A stretch of 34,462 nucleotides of DNA from Sedimentisphaerales bacterium (GTDB lineage Bacteria; Planctomycetota; Phycisphaerae; Sedimentisphaerales; Anaerobacaceae). A model generated the notes under the pieces. The model was not told the DNA's origin, did not search any database, and saw nothing but the letters and a program-made list of their open reading frames with translations. Location of the stretch: NCBI GenBank assembly GCA_028277585.1, contig JANQFY010000362.1, positions 1-34,462 on the forward strand, written 5' to 3'. The first letter of the stretch is position 1. Every line of letters begins with the position of its first letter. Positions 9,791 through 17,282 of this stretch are shown piece by piece. A program made the translations under genes and the position numbers.

Positions 9791-10474
9791 CTAGTCCTGA
9801 GGCGGTTCGAATTTGTAGCCGACTTCGCGAACGGTCTGGATATAGGTCGGGCGGTGCGGATCGGGCTCGATCTTGTTGCGCAGTGTGGTGACGAATCGAT
9901 CGATGCTGCGCGTCCCGACGTACGAATCGTATCCCCAGACGGCGTTGAGGATGTCGTCGCGAGAGAGGGCTCGGCCCGGCTTCTTGACGAACAGTTCGAG
10001 CAAGCCGAACTCCTTGGGGGAGAGCTTGATCTCTTCGTTGTCGCGCGTGAGCTTTCGAGCGGGCAGATCCAGCGTGTAGTCGCCGAAGCGGTAGACGTCC
10101 GCCTGGGCCGGTTGCGTACGGCGCAACAGCGCTTCGGCGCGGGCGAGCAGTTCTTTGATGCTGAAGGGCTTGGTGACGTAATCGTCGGCTCCGAGGTTCA
10201 GGCCCAGGACGACATCCGACTCCTCGCTCTTGGCGGTGAGCATGATGATCGGCGTGTCGATTCCCTCCTTGCGGATCAGCCGGCAGACCTCATAGCCGTT
10301 GATCTTGGGTAGCATGAGGTCCAGCAGGACCAGGTCCGGTTTGGCGTTCAGCACGGCGTTCAGTCCGGCCTCGCCGTCCTCGGCGGCATGGACCTGGTAG
10401 CCCCGGAACTCGAAGTTGTCCCTCAGGCCGCGCAACATGGCGGGGTCGTCTTCGACGATCACAACCGTCTTCAC
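9791..10474 (-). CDS. OmpR/PhoB-family DNA-binding response regulator
   Basis: This is a 227-aa protein of the usual length for the family. The receiver domain (1-115) has acidic pocket residues E8, D9 and D10, phospho-acceptor D52 ('LVLLDLMLP'), T80 and K102 ('TKPF'). The winged-helix trans_reg_C domain (about 130-225) carries 'LSPKEFGLLELFVKKPGRALSRDDIL' and ends 'YIQTVREVGYKF'. The start is a GTG at 10474 ('MKTVVIVEDD'), chosen over longer options because AAAGGA lies 7 bp before it and the receiver begins there. Upstream, in the same direction and 13 bp away, is the sensor kinase gene, so the two proteins are probably a cognate pair. The likely target is a direct repeat upstream of the operon. 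The signal and regulon are unknown. Confidence 0.95.
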   Translation of the reverse strand: MKTVVIVEDDPAMLRGLRDNFEFRGYQVHAAEDGEAGLNAVLNAKPDLVLLDLMLPKINGYEVCRLIRKEGIDTPIIMLTAKSEESDVVLGLNLGADDYVTKPFSIKELLARAEALLRRTQPAQADVYRFGDYTLDLPARKLTRDNEEIKLSPKEFGLLELFVKKPGRALSRDDILNAVWGYDSYVGTRSIDRFVTTLRNKIEPDPHRPTYIQTVREVGYKFEPPQD

Positions 10475-10481
10475 TGATGGT

Positions 10482-10487
10482 TCCTTT
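10482..10487 (-). promoter_or_regulatory. Ribosome binding site deciding the response-regulator start
   Basis: AAAGGA (read on the minus strand) lies 7 bp before the GTG at 10474 and fits between the kinase stop codon (10488-10490) and that start. It argues against a start at 10597 inside the kinase gene. Confidence 0.75.
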
Positions 10488-12593
10488 CTATCCGTTCTTG
10501 TTCTGTGCGGGCAGGGCGACGGTGAACGTGCATCCCTGTCCAGGTTTGCTGTCGACCGAGATGGTTCCGGCGTGGGCGTCGACGATGAATTTGGCAATGC
10601 TCAGACCCAGGCCGCAGCCCTCGGCCCGCCGCGACAGACGCCGATCCACCTGGTAAAACCGTTTGAAGATGCGCTTCTGCGCCCTACGTGGGATGCCGAC
10701 GCCCTTGTCCGAGACGCTGAACCGGACCGAGTGATCCTGATGGGTGACGCTCAGCTTGATCTGCTTGTCATCTTGAGAGTACTTGCACGCGTTGTCCAGC
10801 AGGTTGACCAGAACCGTCACCATGGCGTCGGGGTCCGCCTTGACTTCGGGCAGATCGGCGGTGATGTCCGTTTCGAGATCGCACGCGGTGCTGCTGAACT
10901 TGGTCATAACCGCCTCAGCGGCGGTGCCAGCGATCTCTTGCGGAGGCACCATTCGCATCTGGAAGGCCTGCTTGTTCCTTTCCATCCGCGAGAAGGTCAG
11001 GAAGTTGTCGATCAGGCGGCTGAGCCGGCCGTTCTCGCTCGAGATCAACTGCAGGTATTCCGTGACTTGCTGTTGGTCGCGGTAGTGGCCCTCCAGCAAC
11101 GTATCGACCAGGACACGCATGGAAGCCAGCGGTGTCTTCAACTCGTGGGTGACGGTGGCGATGAAGTCGTTCTTGAGCCGATTGAGCCGAACCTGTCGCC
11201 CAATCGACTTGGCCGCGACGGCGCCGAAGGCGAGAATGAGCATGATGACAAGCGTCCCCGTCCAGGTGTAGGCGGCGATCTGCTCACCGGCGGCTTTGTC
11301 GAGCACGTCGCCTTCCTGGAAGAAGAGCTCTATCTGCCAGTTGGGGAAGTACGTTCCGACAGGCCCCGTGGCGAAGGGCTCGCCGATCGGTTTGCTCTGT
11401 CCGATGACGAGTTGACCGGCTTCGTCGACAATGCGATAGTCGATGTACTCGTCGCGAAACGCTTTCGCGAAATCGGCGAGCCCAGCGTGAATCGTTCGAT
11501 CGGATAGCAGCGCCAGATACGTTCGGCCTTGCGACCGATGAACCAATCCGTAGCTGGCTTCATCACCGGCCGTCAGCGGCGTGAGACGATCGGGATTCCA
11601 GTTCTCGAACGCGGTGGTCGAAGGGAAACGCTCGGTAAGTTCGAGCGAGCGGGTTTCCGCGGCGATGAGGTCCTCCAGTGGAACCCGGTGAACGCGCCGC
11701 ATCTGTGCCTGTAGGACAGGCTTGTCGCGTGCAATCTCCAGCAGTTTCTGGGCGACGAAGAGGTTCTGGTCGGTGGTCAGAGAAGCGCCGGCTTCGTTGG
11801 CCCGGTAAAGCATGGCCGCCAGTTCAGTGAAGGTTGTCTCGAACAGGTTGGCGTACTGACCTCGGTGACGCACCCAGTTGAGCATCAGGAGTCGGGCATT
11901 GGCGATGAGCGAGAGGATCTCCGCGTCTCCGGTTTCAGTTAGGGGGCTGTTCGTTGCCTGGCGGCACACGGTAATGGCTTCGCCAATCCGGTCCATCTTG
12001 CCCAGTGATCGGCTCTGCCCGATCACCGCGGCGAGGTAGCGCCGATCCAGAGCGAACTCATCAGTCTGTTCCGACTTGCCCAGGGACAGTCCGCGTCGGG
12101 CTATTCGAATCAGGCGTCCCGGATCGGTCAGGGCCGCCCGGGCATGCTGTTCATACCGTTGAGCGGCCCGGGCGTAATCCTGGTCGACGAATTCCAACTG
12201 CCAGGCGTCGGCGAAGACGGCAGACGCCTCGCCGGCGCGATCGGTTGACAGCAGGGGGTAGAGCCGTTCTCCCGAATTGGCGTAGATGAGCAGACCGTCG
12301 CAGCCGTTGCCCCCGGCGGCGGTCACGAACTCCTGGTAGGGCGGTTTCGGCTCATCCGACCCGAACTGCCGACACCGTTCGGCCCAGTCCTTCTCGACGT
12401 TCTGCATGGCTTCGGCGAGTTGGCCCTGGTAGAAGGTGATCAGCTTCTGTCGGACCACGAGGTGTTCGTTGTCGATCGCCTCGTTCATGAACCAGAGCAA
12501 ACAGACGGTGGGCAGTATCACCGCTACTACCAGCAGCAATACCACCCACCGAAACTGACCGTATTCTGTATTGACCTTCTGCTTCAAACGCAC
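10488..12593 (-). CDS. Membrane sensor histidine kinase with large extracytoplasmic domain
   Basis: The 701-aa protein has a transmembrane helix at about 15-36, a long extracytoplasmic region (about 37-443) and a second helix at about 444-463. The cytoplasmic kinase core follows: H box 'VTHELKTPLAS' with phospho-acceptor H483, N box 'NLLDNACKYS', G1 'DKGVGIP', F box 'FKRFYQVD' and G2 'GCGLGLSIAK'. The sensor region contains TPR-like helical stretches ('QDYARAAQRYEQHARAA', 'GKMDRIGEAITVCRQA') and matches no ligand-binding domain I know. GTG start at 12593 with GAGG six bases upstream. It lies 33 bp after the secreted CBM9 protein gene and 13 bp before the response regulator, so all three are probably one operon. 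It faces away from the reductive dehalogenase genes, whose expression it may control (inference from position). Confidence 0.94.
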   Translation of the reverse strand: MRLKQKVNTEYGQFRWVVLLLVVAVILPTVCLLWFMNEAIDNEHLVVRQKLITFYQGQLAEAMQNVEKDWAERCRQFGSDEPKPPYQEFVTAAGGNGCDGLLIYANSGERLYPLLSTDRAGEASAVFADAWQLEFVDQDYARAAQRYEQHARAALTDPGRLIRIARRGLSLGKSEQTDEFALDRRYLAAVIGQSRSLGKMDRIGEAITVCRQATNSPLTETGDAEILSLIANARLLMLNWVRHRGQYANLFETTFTELAAMLYRANEAGASLTTDQNLFVAQKLLEIARDKPVLQAQMRRVHRVPLEDLIAAETRSLELTERFPSTTAFENWNPDRLTPLTAGDEASYGLVHRSQGRTYLALLSDRTIHAGLADFAKAFRDEYIDYRIVDEAGQLVIGQSKPIGEPFATGPVGTYFPNWQIELFFQEGDVLDKAAGEQIAAYTWTGTLVIMLILAFGAVAAKSIGRQVRLNRLKNDFIATVTHELKTPLASMRVLVDTLLEGHYRDQQQVTEYLQLISSENGRLSRLIDNFLTFSRMERNKQAFQMRMVPPQEIAGTAAEAVMTKFSSTACDLETDITADLPEVKADPDAMVTVLVNLLDNACKYSQDDKQIKLSVTHQDHSVRFSVSDKGVGIPRRAQKRIFKRFYQVDRRLSRRAEGCGLGLSIAKFIVDAHAGTISVDSKPGQGCTFTVALPAQNKNG

Positions 12594-12626
12594 CGGCTAC
12601 CTCATAGCCGTATTGAGAAGAAACTT

Positions 12627-15209
12627 CTACCGGTCATCCTTCCCGAGCAAGAGGCCGGTTCCAAAGGCGCTCGGATTGGTCCAGGCGTCGTCCTGTCGCG
12701 CGTTCCAGGCGATTTTGGAGTCGCGCTCGCCGCCGTCGTCGTCATCGTTGACCTGAACGTCCAGGCCGATGGCGTCTTCGGGACTCGGTTGGGCGCCCAG
12801 GGTCGCCCACGGGAAACACACCTCCAGCCGGTATCCGTCGTCGGTCTTGGCGAAGGCGTACTCGACGCCGCCGGTTTTGTTGTGATGCGCTTCGCCCATG
12901 GCCGGCGCCACCGTGTCCCAACTGAAGAAGTACTGATAGTCGTTGTCGTCGTACTCCCAGCTTCGGCTGTGGTCGGCGTCGATGAAGATTTCCACGCCGT
13001 CATCCAACCACTGGTCGTCCGAGTCGTTCTGAAAGGCGTCGTCGGTGACATCGACCAGCACGTAGAGGTTCTGCTTGTCGAAGAGCGCCTTGAACGAGGC
13101 CGAGAGGTCGCTGTCCGACGAGGGGTTGCCATAGTAGCTTCGCTCGAGGTTGTAGGATTCGGCGGGCGACCAGCAAACGTCGGCTTTGCCGTCGATCACC
13201 GGGGCGGTCTGGGCCCGGGAAATCCGCGCCGGGGGCCCTTGCCCCGCGTGAGGCTGATTCTCAAATCGCTCGATGGTTTGCTGGATCTGCATGATCGGTC
13301 CGATGATCTGGCTGATCGACGGTAGATCGGTGATGCTCAGACGAAGGCCCAGGCTGTTCTCCTCTTCATTCGTCTGCAGTCGAATCGTAGTCTTCTCGCT
13401 GGCTTGAATCAGTTGCTCCATCGCGCTGTGCATCTGATCGAGCTGTTCGCCCTCGGGCAGATTCGTGTTTGCGGCCGCGAACTTCGCGAGGCCAGCCACG
13501 CTGATCATGATCAGTTTACTGCCCGCGTTTGCCTGAGTATTCAGGGCGTTCTTGAGCATGCCGGAACCGGCGCCGCTGGCCCGCTGCTTCATGGCGGCCA
13601 GCGACGAGGTGATCAGGTCGGGATTGAAAGACAAGACCGTTGTCTTGCTGGCCTGGTCCATATAGCCGAACACCTTCTCGTAGTTGGCCAGCGTGATGTC
13701 GTACTTGCCGCCCACTACGTCGCTTTCCTCGGCGATCAGGTTCATTGTACGCAGCACGGTTGTCAATAGGTCACGGGTCTTCTGCGGATCGACACTGGTA
13801 ATCGCCAGACCGAGAGATTTCGCCTGGGGAGGAATCTCGCCTTCACGGGCCTCGCTCGATCCCGACATCGGGGTCACGAAGAGCGTGATCTGCTCGATGT
13901 TGCTGAACAGATCATTGCCGATATCCAGCCCCGTCGCGTTCATGATCTGCTGATGGAGTGCATCGGCCTGCGGCGTACCCGGCTGACCCAGTCCGATCGA
14001 GAGCATGGCGATCGCGTTGGAGGGGATCGCCTTCAGTGCCGCGGCGCTCAAATCGGGGGTGCGGAACATGTCGTATGCGACGCAGCTGTGGCCTTCCTTG
14101 AGGTTGGCGTTGGCCTCCAGGGCCAGCCCCGTCTTGGTTAGCGAAAGCGACGCGATGATGTCCTCGACGTTCTCGAAATCGACGAGGCCGTTGGCCATCT
14201 GCAGTTCCTGGGGGACCTCCTCGGGGGGCAACGTCGTCAGCAGTTTCTGGTAGGACTCATTGACGTTGAGCCAGAGCGTCAGGGCGTTGTCCTGGCGGGC
14301 TCGCTTGCTGATCTTGGCAAAGGACTTGTTCGATGAAGCCAGTGATGGTTGGCGCACCAAGCCCTGGTATTGCTTGACCGACCACTTCAGTTGGTCCATG
14401 GCCCCAGGGGCCGGGCTCGCCAGGATCACGATCGTGTCGTCGTAGGCGGCGCCGCCACCATCCGGGAAGCTGACGACCTTCATGCCCTGGATCGGCTCGA
14501 GCGCCCGGCCGAACATTCCCAGGCCGGCCTGCAACAGCCCGCGCAGGATGTCGCTTTTGCCCGGATAGAGAACGATGATGGCCGGCGGGGGACCATCGTT
14601 GGGAAACCCCGTGACGCCGATGCCCAGGCCGCGAATCTTCTTGAATTCAGCCATCATGCTGGGGTTCATCAAGGCGCCGATGAAATCGGCCGGGTTCTTC
14701 TCGCCCGTCTGCTCGCCGGAATCCTGGTCGCCTCCCACCATCGCGAGCGGATTCTCGAACGGCGTGTCCTTGAGCATGCTGAGAATGGTCTCGACCTGAC
14801 GGCCCGGGCTGCCGATCTCCAGATACATCAGCGTCTCCGGCGGCATCAGGCTGGCCGGGTCGGCGTTGCCCAGTTCGTCGAGCAGGGGGCGGACCTTCGC
14901 AATCAGTTGCGTCTGGTCCTTGTGCTCGGCGAGAAGTTTGCCAAACGCCGCCTTGGCGTCATGCTCCTTCTTGAGCTTCATATAGCACATGCCCTGGCGA
15001 TAGAGCGCCTGAGCGACGAGGTTGTCCTGCGCCGAATCGTCCTCGATGACCTGCTGATAGACCTTGATCGCCGCGTTGAGGTCGCCCTCGACCTCCTCCG
15101 CGTACAGCCCTTCGCGCAGCAGGACCGAGGCCGACTTGGCCATGATGGTCGAACTGAGCAGGGTCAGCAGCAGCAGGCTGACTCTCAGTACAGAAACTCT
15201 CCTGGTCAT
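12627..15209 (-). CDS. Secreted protein with TPR-like N-terminus and C-terminal CBM9-like domain
   Basis: The preferred start at 15209 gives 860 aa beginning 'MTRRVSVLRVSLLLL', a clear signal peptide, with AAGGAG 6 bp upstream. A start at 15329 would add 40 residues that spoil this signal. Residues about 30-110 look like one or two TPR units ('DLNAAIKVYQQVIEDD', 'AQALYRQGMCYMKLK'). A long middle region (about 110-650) is unassigned and resembles secreted planctomycete proteins of unknown function. The end (about 661-860) resembles a CBM9/DOMON-type beta-sandwich ('APVIDGKADVCW', 'LYVLVDVTDDAF', 'DDGVEIFIDADH'). It is the first gene of the operon with the kinase and regulator, which suggests a role in sensing or as a major regulated product. 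No catalytic motif was recognised. Confidence 0.8.
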   Translation of the reverse strand: MTRRVSVLRVSLLLLTLLSSTIMAKSASVLLREGLYAEEVEGDLNAAIKVYQQVIEDDSAQDNLVAQALYRQGMCYMKLKKEHDAKAAFGKLLAEHKDQTQLIAKVRPLLDELGNADPASLMPPETLMYLEIGSPGRQVETILSMLKDTPFENPLAMVGGDQDSGEQTGEKNPADFIGALMNPSMMAEFKKIRGLGIGVTGFPNDGPPPAIIVLYPGKSDILRGLLQAGLGMFGRALEPIQGMKVVSFPDGGGAAYDDTIVILASPAPGAMDQLKWSVKQYQGLVRQPSLASSNKSFAKISKRARQDNALTLWLNVNESYQKLLTTLPPEEVPQELQMANGLVDFENVEDIIASLSLTKTGLALEANANLKEGHSCVAYDMFRTPDLSAAALKAIPSNAIAMLSIGLGQPGTPQADALHQQIMNATGLDIGNDLFSNIEQITLFVTPMSGSSEAREGEIPPQAKSLGLAITSVDPQKTRDLLTTVLRTMNLIAEESDVVGGKYDITLANYEKVFGYMDQASKTTVLSFNPDLITSSLAAMKQRASGAGSGMLKNALNTQANAGSKLIMISVAGLAKFAAANTNLPEGEQLDQMHSAMEQLIQASEKTTIRLQTNEEENSLGLRLSITDLPSISQIIGPIMQIQQTIERFENQPHAGQGPPARISRAQTAPVIDGKADVCWSPAESYNLERSYYGNPSSDSDLSASFKALFDKQNLYVLVDVTDDAFQNDSDDQWLDDGVEIFIDADHSRSWEYDDNDYQYFFSWDTVAPAMGEAHHNKTGGVEYAFAKTDDGYRLEVCFPWATLGAQPSPEDAIGLDVQVNDDDDGGERDSKIAWNARQDDAWTNPSAFGTGLLLGKDDR

Positions 15210-15261
15210 GACAAACTCCTTTCCAAAACAGATTAGCAGAGACAGTTCAATAGGCACAAGC

Positions 15262-15296
15262 GTAATATGCCGTGGACGTGTTACCGATTTGTTACC
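15262..15296 (-). promoter_or_regulatory. Pho-box-like operator and -10 of the two-component operon
   Basis: On the minus strand two copies of GGTAACA (15296-15290 and 15285-15279) are separated by AATC, giving an 11-bp period. TATTAC (15267-15262) follows 11 bp later as a -10 element. This is the architecture of PhoB/OmpR-family activated promoters, where tandem 7-bp half-sites with 4-bp gaps replace the -35. A weaker third half-site may begin at 15301 (plus strand TGTCC). The sequence differs from the E. coli Pho box, so the match is in geometry, not letters. Confidence 0.6.
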
Positions 15297-15412
15297 GGTA
15301 TGTCCTTTTTCGGTGATTTCTCGTGACATCGAATGTGTCTGCTGGGGTGATTGAGTGACATCGACATGACGACCACTGATTGGGTGCTAGAGGGCTCTCC
15401 TAGGGTTTCGTG

Positions 15413-15429
15413 ATCCACTGGAAGTGGAT
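15413..15429. promoter_or_regulatory. 17-bp perfect dyad, candidate operator
   Basis: ATCCACT and AGTGGAT form a 7-bp inverted repeat around GGA, about 20 bp before the possible rdhA -35. No T-run follows, so an operator is more likely than a terminator. The binding protein is unknown. Confidence 0.4.
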
Positions 15430-15448
15430 GAGTACGGCTCGAAAAGCC

Positions 15449-15478
15449 TGGAAAGCACGGGCCTAGTCATGGCATAAT
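15449..15478 (+). promoter_or_regulatory. Candidate rdhA promoter
   Basis: TGGAAA (15449-15454), an 18-bp spacer and CATAAT (15473-15478) form the best sigma-70-like pair before rdhA. The -35 is poor, as expected if an activator is required. Other placements are possible. Confidence 0.3.
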
Positions 15479-15492
15479 CTCTCGATACTGAG

Positions 15493-15506
15493 TACCGATC
15501 TGATAC
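15493..15506. promoter_or_regulatory. Degenerate second copy of the Pho-box-like core before rdhA
   Basis: TACCGATCTGATAC matches the core of the upstream repeat (TACCGATTTGTTAC, 15282-15295) at 12 of 14 positions, in the same orientation and with the same 11-bp TAC period. It ends 7 bp before the rdhA ribosome binding site, so binding here could block as well as stimulate expression. Confidence 0.35.
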
Positions 15507-15525
15507 TTTGTATGGGAAGGCCATC

Positions 15526-16980
15526 ATGGAAACAGGAACGGATATGCCCGAGCGGCAACTCCGGGTCAACCGAAGGACACTCATCAAGGCGGCCGGGGCG
15601 ACCAGCGCCGTGCTCGGCCTGTCGGGGCTTGGGCTGTCCGGCTATCGGGCAGGCAAGGCCCCGGACAGCTACACGGGCTGTGAAGGGTCCCAGGGAGCGG
15701 CCCAGGATTTCGACCGGAAGCGATTCGCCGTCGACACGCCGCCTTACGAGAAGGTCGGCCCCACGTCTCGCGCCGATGGGCGAACGGAAGTGATCTTCAG
15801 TCGGGTCGGCGTCGCGCGGTCTGCCGCGGAGAAGGGCGCGAAGATCGAGGACCTCGATGAACCGTTCAAGAGCTATTACGCGCAGCATCCCGAGGATTTC
15901 GAGTTCGACAAGCAGAACCGCGAACTGAGGCGGAAGGTCCGGGAGGATAGCGAGGAAAACCGAAACCGATACATCCTCGCCGAGGCCTGGGCCGGCGCGA
16001 TGGGAGCGGTCTCGCCCAGGTCGATCGGCAACGATCCGCCGGAGGTGTCGGATTTCCCGCGGCAGGGCTCCCGCGAACCGTTCAAGATGAAGAGTCCGGC
16101 CGCCACGGCGAAACTCATCAAGAAGGTCAGCTATGAGTTCGGAACGGTGCTGGTGGGGATCACCAAGCTCAATCCCGACTGGGTGTATCAGTACCCCAGC
16201 AGCCGACGCGGCTTCGCGACCGATGAGCCGATCGAGGTGCCGAAGCACTGGAAGTACGCGATCGTGGTCGGCACGCCGATGTCGTGGGATCCGATGTACG
16301 CCAACCCCACGTACGGGACCAGCAACGACGCCTATTCCAAGTCGCGGATCGTCGCGTTTCGCCTGGCGTCGTTCATCAAGCGACTGGGCTACGCAGCTCG
16401 ACCCCACACGCCCGGCAACAGCTACGATCTCATGGTGCCGCCCATCATGGTCGACGCCGGGTTGGGCGAGCAGGGCAGGCATTCGGTTGTCATCACGCCC
16501 GAGCTGGGATGCAATTTCCGGCCCGCCGTTGTCACCACCAACCTGCCGATGGCGACGGACAAGCCGATCGCTTTCGGCGTACAGGAGTTCTGCAAGACCT
16601 GCAAGATCTGCGCCGAGCAGTGTCCCAGCGGCGCGATCTGCAAGGGAGACAAGGAAGTGGTCCGGGGGTACCGACGCTATCGACTGCACAGTTCGAAGTG
16701 CTTCAACTTCTGGAACTCCACGCATGGCAGCATGGGGTGCAGAGTCTGTATTGCGGTGTGCCCCTACACGCGCAAGTCGAACTGGGTGCATAAGACGGCG
16801 CTGCAGGTCACGGCCAACGATCCCACGGGTCTGTCCCACAAGATGCTGACTGGGATGCAGAAGCGTTTCTATCCCGGCCCCGAGCCTTCCGACTATTATG
16901 CCGCCACTCTCGGCGGGAAGAATGCCTCCTACAGAGAGCCGCCGTGGTGGCTGAAGACGGAAGACTTCATTGCACTCTAA
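15526..16980 (+). CDS. rdhA: Reductive dehalogenase catalytic subunit
   Basis: RdhA enzymes remove halogen from organohalides using a corrinoid and two [4Fe-4S] clusters. This 484-aa protein has a Tat signal (NRRTLIK, twin Arg 16-17, then a hydrophobic Ala/Gly/Leu stretch to about 38). The family body includes 'VDTPPYEKVGPTSRADGRT', 'VGITKLNPDWVY' and 'IVAFRLASFIKRLGY'. Tyr270 is a candidate for the catalytic Tyr (Tyr246 in PceA). 'GLGEQGRHSVVITPELG' follows. The first cluster is C356-x2-C359-x2-C362-x3-C366-P. The second is C392, then C405-x2-C408-x3-C412-P. The ATG at 15526 is preferred to the TTG at 15508 because GGGAAGG lies 5 bp before it. The enzyme should act outside the cytoplasmic membrane with RdhB as anchor. 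The substrate cannot be read from sequence. Confidence 0.93.
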   Translation: METGTDMPERQLRVNRRTLIKAAGATSAVLGLSGLGLSGYRAGKAPDSYTGCEGSQGAAQDFDRKRFAVDTPPYEKVGPTSRADGRTEVIFSRVGVARSAAEKGAKIEDLDEPFKSYYAQHPEDFEFDKQNRELRRKVREDSEENRNRYILAEAWAGAMGAVSPRSIGNDPPEVSDFPRQGSREPFKMKSPAATAKLIKKVSYEFGTVLVGITKLNPDWVYQYPSSRRGFATDEPIEVPKHWKYAIVVGTPMSWDPMYANPTYGTSNDAYSKSRIVAFRLASFIKRLGYAARPHTPGNSYDLMVPPIMVDAGLGEQGRHSVVITPELGCNFRPAVVTTNLPMATDKPIAFGVQEFCKTCKICAEQCPSGAICKGDKEVVRGYRRYRLHSSKCFNFWNSTHGSMGCRVCIAVCPYTRKSNWVHKTALQVTANDPTGLSHKMLTGMQKRFYPGPEPSDYYAATLGGKNASYREPPWWLKTEDFIAL

Positions 16981-17000
16981 CTCATCCTGGGGAAGTGATC

Positions 17001-17282
17001 ATGTCGTTTTTCGAAGGTGGTTTGTTCTGGTTCACCGAAGGGGTGCTCGCCTGTCTGGCGATCATTGCGCTGAGGACCTGGACCCAGGACAAAGGCATCC
17101 GCATGCCGTTCTGGAAATGGCCCGTGGTTTGTACTTGGGTGCTGTTTCTTGGTGTGTCGATCGCCTATGTCGGTACGAGTCTCGGTGAGGGTGAAAGGCA
17201 CGCCGCCTTCCTCGGCGCGGTTTGTGCGGCGGTGATAGCCTCTGTATCTGGAGTTGTGGTGTGGCGACTGCTAAGGCTGTGA
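17001..17282 (+). CDS. rdhB: Reductive dehalogenase membrane anchor
   Basis: This 93-aa protein is typical in size for RdhB, with three predicted membrane helices (about 13-25, 40-58 and 68-90). The second loop carries 'GEGERHAAFLG', resembling the Glu-Pro-Arg-Ala-like signature of RdhB proteins but with Gly-Glu-Arg in place of Pro-Arg. RdhB is thought to hold the exported RdhA at the membrane. The start is the ATG at 17001, with GGGGAAG just upstream and 20 bp after the rdhA stop. A start at 16944 would overlap rdhA and spoil the N-terminal topology. Identification rests largely on position, size and topology, because the family is poorly conserved. The stop overlaps the start region of the next gene. 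Confidence 0.8.
   Translation: MSFFEGGLFWFTEGVLACLAIIALRTWTQDKGIRMPFWKWPVVCTWVLFLGVSIAYVGTSLGEGERHAAFLGAVCAAVIASVSGVVVWRLLRL
17250..17253 (+). promoter_or_regulatory. Ribosome binding site favouring the 17261 start of rdhC
   Basis: GGAG lies 7 bp before GTG 17261. The competing GTG at 17279 overlaps the rdhB stop as GTGA but has only a close AAGG. Confidence 0.45.

Larger units (their letters stand above)
15210..15525. promoter_or_regulatory. Divergent intergenic control region between the two-component operon and rdhABC
   Basis: No gene lies in these 316 bp. They hold the Pho-box-like repeats, a weak rdhA promoter candidate, the direct repeat GTGACATCGA at 15323-15332 and 15355-15364 (32 bp apart), and a perfect dyad ATCCACT-GGA-AGTGGAT at 15413-15429. 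Such density of symmetric and repeated sites fits a regulated divergent promoter. Confidence 0.7.

Noticed and set aside
15210-15525. CRP/FNR-type dehalobox (TTAAT-N4-ACTAA-like) before rdhA
   Set aside because: No matching palindrome is present, and no CprK-type regulator gene lies nearby.
15463-16839. 458-codon minus-strand frame
   Set aside because: It is antisense to rdhA, which shows complete family motifs.
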